Assembly (NCBI GenBank): GCA_964591275.1
Contig: CAZQAE010000140.1
Coordinates: 1-5,160, forward strand
Direction of reading: 5' to 3'
Source of the DNA: G963674685 sp964591275
GTDB lineage: Bacteria > Lernaellota > Lernaellaia > JACKCT01
Length of the DNA stretch: 5,160 nt
In this document: positions 1 to 5,160 of the stretch, in pieces
How the letters are laid out: each line of letters starts with the position of its first letter
How positions within the stretch are numbered: the first letter of the stretch is position 1
Notes under the pieces: model-generated
What the model saw: the letters and a program-made list of their open reading frames with translations, nothing else
Told to the model about the DNA's origin: nothing
Database searches by the model: none
Made by a program: the position numbers and the translations under genes

Positions 1-90
1 GTAAATTAGAAATAACCTTATATTTCAATAAGTTAAGTGCGCCATTATTAGGTTAGTTTGTCAAGAGTTCTTATATCAAGAAGCGATATT

Positions 91-139
91 CAGCGGACTT
101 CTAATTCGCAGGTCGCAGGTTCGAGTCCTGCCTGGCGCA
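91..139 (+). tRNA. 3' half of tRNA-Arg(TCT); probable att-site remnant or decayed tRNA
   Basis: The anticodon arm pairs 93-97 (GCGGA) with 105-109 (TTCGC, one G-T wobble) around the loop CTTCTAA, giving anticodon TCT (100-102), which reads Arg AGA codons. A five-base variable loop (110-114) follows. The T arm is a perfect 5-bp stem, 115-119 with 127-131, around TTCGAGT. The 3' acceptor strand CTGGCGC (132-138) and discriminator A139 complete it; CCA is not encoded. No ordinary D arm lies upstream. GCGCCA at 39-44 could pair with TGGCGC (133-138), but it lies about 27 bases too far away for a normal tRNA, and the AT-rich stretch between does not fold as a D arm. I infer either the displaced 3' end of a tRNA gene left by a site-specific integrase, or a degenerate tRNA. 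The identity of this half is secure; function as a tRNA is unlikely. Confidence 0.75.
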
Positions 140-341
140 TAAAAAATCAAATGATTACGCAACCAAAAGGCGGCGACCTGTCCATGCTCATTTTGAAGAT
201 GTTCGACTGAGCAGATCAGAGATGCTGCAACGCTGTGCCCATATCTCCCCAAAATCTTTCGAGAGCGTCCGAGACATCTTCGGCGACGGCAAGGCTAAGA
301 AAGGCAAGGTCATCAAAATGAAAAGGCGGAAGGCGAAGTGA
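105..341 (+). other. possible remnant of a coding region, unrecognised
   Basis: One frame stays open from 105 to the TGA at 339-341, followed directly by TAG. Its first part overlaps the tRNA fragment, so translation there is meaningless. The only plausible start is ATG at 222, giving 39 residues that include FESVRDIFGDGKAKKGKV and a very basic lysine/arginine-rich tail. Codons from about 231 onward favour G or C in third position (GAC ATC TTC GGC GAC GGC AAG), as in resB and ccsA, which suggests a former coding sequence. No good ribosome binding site precedes ATG 222 and I recognise no family. It could be the 3' end of a gene whose 5' part was lost when DNA was inserted next to the tRNA, or chance. 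Confidence 0.3.
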
Positions 342-396
342 TAGAGCTTAGGTCGCTTTGATCTTGCGCAGCGCCATGGATTTTCGATTTCCATCA

Positions 397-418
397 AAAT
401 GCCGGGGCAGTATCCCCG
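397..418 (-). terminator. possible weak terminator downstream of the pentapeptide pseudogene
   Basis: CGGGG (403-407) and CCCCG (414-418) form a perfect 5-bp inverted repeat with a six-base loop. Read on the minus strand it lies about 20 bases past the ancestral stop codon (440-438) and is followed by GCATTTT, a short T run. The position fits a terminator for the minus-strand gene, but the stem and T tract are both weak. Confidence 0.35.
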
Positions 419-437
419 AAAATGAAATCTTGGGCCA

Positions 438-1485
438 TTACGACTTTTTCAAGGGTTCATCTTTTCCCACGAACACCATCCCACGCTCTTCGGCTTCTTC
501 CCTTGAAAAGGGGAGTTCAGTACTGGAATTGTATCTTGCGCCTTCGCATTTGGCTCCTTTCAGGTCGATCCCTGACAGGTTGCCCCTCACAGATTGGCCT
601 CTTGAAGGTTGGCCTCTTGAAGGTTGGCCTCTTGCAGGTCAGCCCCTCGCAGATCGGCCTGTAGCAGATCGGCTTTTTTCAGTTTTGCATATTGCAGGTT
701 GGCATATATCAGGGTGGCCCGTCGCAGATTTGCTTCCGTCAGTTTGGCCACCTTCAGATTCGCCTCAATTAGGTAGGCCAATTCAATGTTGGCCCTTATT
801 AAGTTGGTTTCTTGCAGATCACTCGCCGCCATGGTAGCCCTACTCAGATCAACATTCCTCATATTTGCCTTTCAAATGCACGCTTGGTTTAATTGAGCAT
901 GGGCTAATTTTGATTTCACCATGTTGGCGTCGTAAAAATCAGCCATGTCTAATATTTGGTCGGACACATCTAAATAACCCAGCACATCCAGAAACAATCG
1001 ATTTTCTGTGCCCGATCGCTGATCCTGAAGATGTTTGAGCAAACTGCCGGCGGCGGTGGAAGCGGGCCAGTCGATATTGTTGACTTCCTCGGTGACCGTT
1101 GCACAGGCGTAAAGACAAGCAAAAAGAGTCTCTTCACAATTGCGACTCTGGATGTTCATCTTCCGATAACTTTCGATGCCCAGCTTGTGTATAGGCATAC
1201 CGTTGCGTAAAAAGCGGTTAGTGATTGCGTCGCCATCGGGTGGTCTGTGTAAGGACTGTGGCTGAGATCAAACAGGATGCTGTCGACTGCGCGACCGTCC
1301 GCGCTAAAAGTGCGGGCATCATTGCCTTGTGTAATTTTTAATTCATCGGAATCCTCAAAATTGATCGCGCTGCCCAGAGCATTGGCTTCCGGTGTGTTGC
1401 CCGATGCTTTTCCCGAGGCTGGAATTGCGAGAGCGAAAAGGATGAACAGGGCGCAAAATACGGCAGTCCGAATACAAGTTTGCAA
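438..1485 (-). pseudogene. exported pentapeptide-repeat protein gene broken by two frameshifts and a nonsense codon
   Basis: Three pieces join into one ancestral protein of about 350 residues. Piece A (1485 to about 1238) starts at a TTG and encodes a signal peptide (AVFCALFILFALAIPASGKA) and a polar stretch. Piece B (1237 to 590) opens with DGDAITNRFLRNG, continues into a Cys-containing unrecognised domain, then pentapeptides. Piece C (587 to 438) begins RGNLSGIDLKG and ends in the tail ARYNSSTELPF..EEAEERGMVFV, typical of this family. Lesions: A to B needs one added base near 1237; TGA at 874-872 falls inside the pentapeptide ACI*K without disturbing the register (AQLNQ / ACI*K / ANMRN); B to C needs one added base near 588, after which five-residue spacing resumes (ANLxR GNLSG IDLKG). 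About 28 units imply seven coils of a right-handed quadrilateral beta helix. The start is uncertain: TTG is the only candidate after an upstream TAG and has no clear ribosome binding site. The molecular role is unknown. Sequencing error could explain individual lesions, but three together favour a pseudogene. Confidence 0.8.
596..640. repeat. 15-bp tandem repeat, three units, encoding ANLQE on the minus strand
   Basis: Units at 596-610 and 611-625 are identical (GGCCTCTTGAAGGTT), and 626-640 differs at two bases. Each encodes one pentapeptide of the minus-strand repeat protein. Weaker 15-base periodicity continues to about 790. The perfect copies point to recent duplication of single coil faces, and they lie directly beside the frameshift at 587-590. 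Confidence 0.9.
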
Positions 1486-1668
1486 CGTACCGATAGGCCC
1501 GACAAAACTATTCTATTGCAAGAGTTGTCTCGGTGAACCTTTGTCTGGACAATGGCACTCTGTGCGGTAGCTGGCATCAAAAAACGAATTTGGCGATTTT
1601 TTCTTGCTCAAATCCACCGCATGTGCTACTCACGCCCAGTTTTTCACCTGTTTGCCAGAGTTTCCTCA

Positions 1669-3024
1669 ATGACAACAATGGAAAAAAGCGGGAGCAAGAA
1701 AAATACCTGGTTGGATTTTCTTTCCGGCAACCGCCTCGCCATATACACGCTGATCGCATTAGCCTTCCTCACGCTGATAGGGGCCATTATCCCGCAACGA
1801 GGTCCGGGGCTTACCGAGCACCAATATCACACTCTGGTGGAATCAGGCGGTTTATGGGCCTTCGCAAACCGGCTTGGACTGTTGGATATTTTCTGGTCGC
1901 CCTGGTTCATCGGGACTTTCGTCATTCTGATCCTCAATATGGTTCTTTGTACGTGGATACGATTCAAACGCGTTCTAAAAAGCCGTACTCCCAAAGACCT
2001 TGTTCCAAACGACGCACTGATGAACACGATGCGTTTCAAGATCCCGTTCAATACGAAAAAGTCGGTAGAGGGCGCCGTCCGACAATTGATACGAATCAGG
2101 AATGAAAAATCTGAAAACGGCGTCACGTGGCTATATTCTGAGTCCGGGGACTCTCGCCGTTTCGGCGCCATCGTTACGCATATCGGAATCCTGGTGGCCG
2201 CAGTCGGCGCTTTGCTGGGCATAGTGCTTGGCGTGAACGGCGTCATGATGATCGGCGAGGGGGAGGCGGAAGACCAGGTTCACTATAGCGTGGGAAACAG
2301 TGGATTCAGTTTGCCCTTCTCCGTGCGCTGCGATGATTTCACTGTTGAATACTATGAGGACGACAATCTACCGAAGATGTTTCGCTCTGATTTGACCTTC
2401 GTTCCGAAGGACGGCTCCGCGCCGCAGCAGCAGACCGTGGAGGTCAACAAACCGGGGAAATTCGGCAAGTACCGATTCTTCCAGTCCACCTACGGGACGT
2501 TTCCCGCCCAGGTGACAATAAAAATCCGTGGATCAGACGACAACAAGCTTCTCGCGACGGTCAAGGCGACGCCCAATCGTCCGATGAAACTGCCGGGCGA
2601 CGCCGGCATGTTCGCCCTGGCGGATGTTTCTCCGAACCAGTTCAACTCTGGTCTGGCGGTCCTCGTTGTGGAGGGCCTTGAGAATGCGGACCCGACGGAG
2701 TTCTGGATTTTTCAGGACAATGCCGATTTCGATAAATCGCGCGGAGGCCGGTTTATTTACGAGTTGGCGGATATGAACCAGGGTTCGTCTTATACGGGTC
2801 TTCAGGTGGCCTGGAATCCAGGCGTCAACATTGTCTGGCTCGGCAGCGGTCTGACCATGTTGGGCATTCTGCTGGCTTTCTTTGTCAGGCATCGCAGGAT
2901 TCTTGTTCGTATCGAAGGAGATCGGGTTATGATCGGCGGTCGCCATTCTCTCGGCGCGGAAGAATCGCTGGAATTCGTCAATGAATTCGTAAAAAAACTC
3001 GGCAAACAGTCAACGGATAGGTAG
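1669..3024 (+). CDS. resB: ResB/CcsB (Ccs1) cytochrome c biogenesis protein, System II
   Basis: Membrane subunit of the System II cytochrome c synthetase. With CcsA it moves haem across the cytoplasmic membrane and attaches it to CXXCH motifs of apocytochromes. The chosen ATG gives 451 residues starting MTTMEKSGSKKN, with a weak AGAG eight bases upstream; the frame stays open further upstream (ATG at 1552 and 1621), but those extra residues look unlike the family. Membrane segments: about 23-41 (LAIYTLIALAFLTLIGAII), 78-97 after the family-like SPWF, 166-188 (FGAIVTHIGILVAAVGALLG, with His171 in the membrane, a likely haem-ligand position), and 386-406. A large extracytoplasmic domain (about 190-383) lies between the last two. 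The end carries the family signature NPGVNIVWLGSGLTMLG...HRR, then a short cytoplasmic tail. Length is within the family range. It stops 3 bp before ccsA, so the two are almost certainly co-transcribed. No target cytochrome, CcdA or ResA gene is in the window. Confidence 0.95.
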   Translation: MTTMEKSGSKKNTWLDFLSGNRLAIYTLIALAFLTLIGAIIPQRGPGLTEHQYHTLVESGGLWAFANRLGLLDIFWSPWFIGTFVILILNMVLCTWIRFKRVLKSRTPKDLVPNDALMNTMRFKIPFNTKKSVEGAVRQLIRIRNEKSENGVTWLYSESGDSRRFGAIVTHIGILVAAVGALLGIVLGVNGVMMIGEGEAEDQVHYSVGNSGFSLPFSVRCDDFTVEYYEDDNLPKMFRSDLTFVPKDGSAPQQQTVEVNKPGKFGKYRFFQSTYGTFPAQVTIKIRGSDDNKLLATVKATPNRPMKLPGDAGMFALADVSPNQFNSGLAVLVVEGLENADPTEFWIFQDNADFDKSRGGRFIYELADMNQGSSYTGLQVAWNPGVNIVWLGSGLTMLGILLAFFVRHRRILVRIEGDRVMIGGRHSLGAEESLEFVNEFVKKLGKQSTDR

Positions 3025-3027
3025 ACT

Positions 3028-4356
3028 ATGATCACGTTCATCAAGGAAATGTTGGCCTCTTTGCAGTCCGGCGCTGTGGCGGACGCTGCTATCGGCTTCT
3101 TCGACTTGTCGTTTATTCTCTTTATTATTTCCACGATCTGCTACCTCACATTTCTTCTGCGCCGGAAAAACGGCATCTGGCTGGTCGGATTCTCCTCGCT
3201 ATGCGTTGGTATTGCCACCATGACAACGGCTCTGATCCTTCGGTGGATCGCCGCCGGATGGGAGCACCCTCCGTGGTCCAACCTCTATGAGTCCCTCGTG
3301 TTCTTTTCATGGGGATTGATCATTTCCTACGTCGTTGTAGAACTCCGTTATCGGGTGAAGGTTGTGGGCGCATTTATCGTGCCCATCGTCATGATCGCCA
3401 TGGGCATTGCATCCCTGTCGGGCAACAAGGACATTACGCCCCTGATGCCCGCGCTGCAAAGCCTCTGGCTTCATTTTCACGTTTTCAGCGCGGCTATTGG
3501 ATACGCCATGTTCATCGTGGCCTTCGGATTTGCCATACTCTTCCTGTTCCGAGACAAGCTGCCGATGCCCTGGTTTCACGCGGCGTCGGCTGCCTTCAAC
3601 GTCCTGGCCATCATCGCCGTCACGCGCGGTCAGGTCTTTCTGATGCGCTTCCCCCTCATTAAGGGGGTTGTCCAGGGTGGGCACGTTTACAAATCCCGAG
3701 TTCCCGGGACCGACCCGGTCCAATTTCATGAAGTCGAGATCCAGGGGATGGGTCTGTTTATGCTCATCATCCTGGCACTTTTCGTCGTCTCCGGCGTCAT
3801 CTCATTTTTGGCGGCGAAAAATGGAGAAGGAAAATCGGAGCGCAATTCGTTTTTCGCGTTTCTATTTCCCGTGATTCTCTTTTTCCTGGCGCTGGCGCAG
3901 CTTTCAGCCAAGTCGGGCGATCTACCGGGCTTTTTCCTGAGCCTCAATATTTACTCTTTCGCGCTTCTTGCATTCTCCTGGTTCTTCTCGGTTGTCTCGG
4001 TGATGCTGCACGTAGGCGGCGAGTCTTTGCGCGAGCACCTTCCCGAGGCAAAAGTTCTCGATAAGTTGACCTATAAATCGATTATGGTTGCGTTTCCCAT
4101 CTTATTCTTCGTAATAGTTTCGGGCGCCATCTGGGCCAATGAAGCATGGGGCCGCTATTGGGGTTGGGACCCCAAGGAAACAGCCTCTCTGGTGACTTGG
4201 ATCGTGTACCTGATCTACTTGCACATGCGCATTACAAAAGGATGGATGGGGCGGCCAACGGCCTACATCGCCATCATCGGGTTTGCCAGCGTTGTGTTTA
4301 CTTACCTTGGTGTTAACCTGGTTATTTCCGGCCTACACTCCTATGCAACAGGCTGA
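3028..4356 (+). CDS. ccsA: CcsA/ResC cytochrome c biogenesis protein, WWD-domain haem handler
   Basis: Partner of ResB in System II; it presents haem on the outer face of the membrane for ligation to apocytochrome c. The ATG follows the resB stop by 3 bp, and GGATAGG overlapping that stop may act as a weak ribosome binding site. Of 442 residues, most are membrane segments (about 24-44, 50-70, 86-106, 112-131, 151-174, 183-198, 241-262, 274-291, 306-327, 351-370, 385-400, 411-433). Diagnostic motifs: PPWSNLYESL (81-90), the first periplasmic His in LHFHV (His151), the tryptophan-rich WWD motif WGRYWGWDPKET (374-385), an in-membrane His399 (YLHMR), and the second periplasmic His437 in GLHSY near the end. 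All expected haem-handling residues are present, so it looks functional. Oddity: the stretch from about 178 to 343 is far longer than usual and adds three or four hydrophobic segments and a polar loop (206-240) with His219 and His234. All tryptophans are TGG. Confidence 0.95.
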   Translation: MITFIKEMLASLQSGAVADAAIGFFDLSFILFIISTICYLTFLLRRKNGIWLVGFSSLCVGIATMTTALILRWIAAGWEHPPWSNLYESLVFFSWGLIISYVVVELRYRVKVVGAFIVPIVMIAMGIASLSGNKDITPLMPALQSLWLHFHVFSAAIGYAMFIVAFGFAILFLFRDKLPMPWFHAASAAFNVLAIIAVTRGQVFLMRFPLIKGVVQGGHVYKSRVPGTDPVQFHEVEIQGMGLFMLIILALFVVSGVISFLAAKNGEGKSERNSFFAFLFPVILFFLALAQLSAKSGDLPGFFLSLNIYSFALLAFSWFFSVVSVMLHVGGESLREHLPEAKVLDKLTYKSIMVAFPILFFVIVSGAIWANEAWGRYWGWDPKETASLVTWIVYLIYLHMRITKGWMGRPTAYIAIIGFASVVFTYLGVNLVISGLHSYATG

Positions 4357-4423
4357 TTTCAGTAGCAACAAATAAATCCTCGCCTCGGTTTTCATGCTCC
4401 CTTGCAGCAATATTAATACTACG

Positions 4424-4443
4424 AAAAAGGACGCCGTTAGCGT
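4424..4443 (-). terminator. probable intrinsic terminator of the minus-strand dehydrogenase gene
   Basis: On the minus strand, ACGCT (4443-4439) pairs with GGCGT (4435-4431, one T-G wobble) around a three-base loop, followed by CC and five T (4428-4424). It starts 14 bases after the TGA at 4460-4458. The stem is short, so it may be a weak site. It lies in the gap between the converging ccsA and dehydrogenase genes; no comparable hairpin plus T run is seen for the plus strand. Confidence 0.45.
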
Positions 4444-4457
4444 TGGCGAGCTACAAG

Positions 4458-5160
4458 TCAACTCGTCTCGGTTGCGAGTGGCTCATGCGGGTACTGCGTA
4501 TTGCGTTTCTGGAAGGAGAGGACATTGCCCTTTAGGATAACGCCCTCGTCGATCACAATGGCGCGTCGAATTGTCTCGTTTTCGAGCCAGCCTTTGCGTC
4601 CTGCCAACACCGACGGCATGTGGACAATCAGCGCGGCAGAGATGGACCGGGACGCGCTTTCCCAAAGATAGCTGGGTGTATGATCCACTGCGTAGTAGTC
4701 CACCGTGCCGACTTTGAACATTGGGGCATCAAAGGTGGTTGGTTTGGCAAATGAGAATCCCATCCCTTCGTCGCAGCTAACATCGACGATGAGGCAATCC
4801 CTCTTAAGGCGCGCAACATCCTCCGTGGCAACGAACATGAGCGGATCATCCGGATCCTGAAAGATCCCATTCACGATGATGTCGGCTTCACTCAGCAGGT
4901 TGAGAAAAGGCCTTACCGTTCCGTCGTGCTCCACGACGAGGAGTCGTGGTTCACCCTGCTTGCCCTTGCGCAGGCGAACATAACTACAATCCAGCACTTC
5001 CTCTCGAATCTCGTGGTCGGGACGTGGAATGCAGATCGTGATGTCTTTGAATCCACGCGCTTGGAGTGCGTAAATGGCCCCCCTGCTAACCGCGCCAAAG
5101 CTGATGATGATCGTCTTGCGCTGGTCGCCATAATGCCCGTCGATCCCCTTCAATTGAAGA
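4458..5160 (-). CDS. alanine dehydrogenase / N5-(carboxyethyl)ornithine synthase-like enzyme, C-terminal part (truncated by window)
   Basis: About 233 residues up to a TGA at 4460-4458 are visible. The frame runs open through the right edge (LQLKGIDGHYGD...), and the TTG at 5153 is most likely internal, so the N-terminal substrate-binding part lies outside. The visible part opens with a nucleotide-binding strand and glycine turn (IIISFGAVSRGAIYAL). It continues with DIIVNGIFQDPDDP, then DVSCDEGMGFSFAKPTTF and YYAVDHTPSYLWESASRSIS, which are the segments I associate with N5-(carboxyethyl)ornithine synthase and alanine dehydrogenase-like relatives. Carboxyethylornithine synthase condenses pyruvate with the ornithine side-chain amine using NADPH; alanine dehydrogenase interconverts alanine and pyruvate with NAD. 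The N-terminal half is needed to choose between them; I lean to the former because of the DVSCDEGMGF and VDHTPSYLW segments. It is a cytoplasmic enzyme. It converges on ccsA, so no shared transcription is implied. Confidence 0.75.
   Translation of the reverse strand, partial: LQLKGIDGHYGDQRKTIIISFGAVSRGAIYALQARGFKDITICIPRPDHEIREEVLDCSYVRLRKGKQGEPRLLVVEHDGTVRPFLNLLSEADIIVNGIFQDPDDPLMFVATEDVARLKRDCLIVDVSCDEGMGFSFAKPTTFDAPMFKVGTVDYYAVDHTPSYLWESASRSISAALIVHMPSVLAGRKGWLENETIRRAIVIDEGVILKGNVLSFQKRNTQYPHEPLATETS

Noticed and set aside
68..82. TTCTT-ATATC-AAGAA inverted repeat in the AT-rich left end
   Set aside because: Only five base pairs in AT-rich DNA, with no T tract and no gene ending beside it; expected by chance.
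358..837. Plus-strand open frame of 159 codons with repeated GWPLEGWPLEG-like residues
   Set aside because: It is the antisense image of the pentapeptide repeats; the repeat pattern on the minus strand matches a known family and explains the periodicity.
872..874. Recoded TGA (Trp, Gly or selenocysteine) making the pentapeptide gene intact
   Set aside because: resB and ccsA contain no internal TGA and use TGG for tryptophan, ccsA ends properly at a TGA, and recoding cannot explain the two frameshifts in the same gene.
1552..1566. TGGCAC followed by TGCGG as a sigma-54 promoter ahead of resB
   Set aside because: The GC element is two bases too close to the GG element for a -24/-12 promoter, and no other supporting signal is present.
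1552..1668. Longer resB start at ATG 1552 or ATG 1621
   Set aside because: The extra 39 residues are not family-like and precede the usual short basic N-terminus before the first membrane helix; ATG 1669 gives normal ResB architecture.

Overview
The window comes from a bacterial chromosome of moderate GC content. It carries a System II (Ccs/Res-type) cytochrome c maturation pair, which occurs in Gram-positives, cyanobacteria, planctomycetes and several proteobacterial and candidate lineages. I cannot name the phylum from sequence alone. The partial tRNA has no encoded CCA, and TGA, TAG and TAA all serve as stops.

Left region (1-437): an AT-rich stretch runs into the 3' half of a tRNA-Arg(TCT) at 91-139 (anticodon arm, variable loop, T arm, 3' acceptor strand) that has no normal D arm. 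This is what an attachment-site remnant of a tRNA-targeting integrative element looks like, or else a decayed tRNA. A short frame with coding-like codon choice but no convincing start follows (to 341). A small inverted repeat lies at 403-418.

Pentapeptide region (438-1485, minus strand): a formerly single gene for a secreted pentapeptide-repeat protein (signal peptide, a roughly 110-residue unrecognised domain, about 28 pentapeptides, short C-terminal tail). It is broken by a probable -1 frameshift near 1237, an in-frame TGA at 874-872, and a -1 frameshift near 588 next to perfect 15-bp tandem repeats. The repeat register continues across the last two lesions, so it is best called a pseudogene.

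Core region (1669-4356, plus strand): resB and ccsA/resC sit 3 bp apart and form one operon. Together they make the membrane complex that exports haem and attaches it to apocytochrome c outside the cytoplasmic membrane. The CcsA protein is unusually long, with about 140 extra residues (several predicted membrane segments) between the first periplasmic histidine and the WWD motif.

Right region (4458-5160, minus strand): the C-terminal part of an alanine dehydrogenase / N5-(carboxyethyl)ornithine synthase-like enzyme, converging on ccsA and cut by the window edge. A probable terminator lies in the 101-bp gap between them. No transposase, CRISPR array or obvious new defence system is visible.
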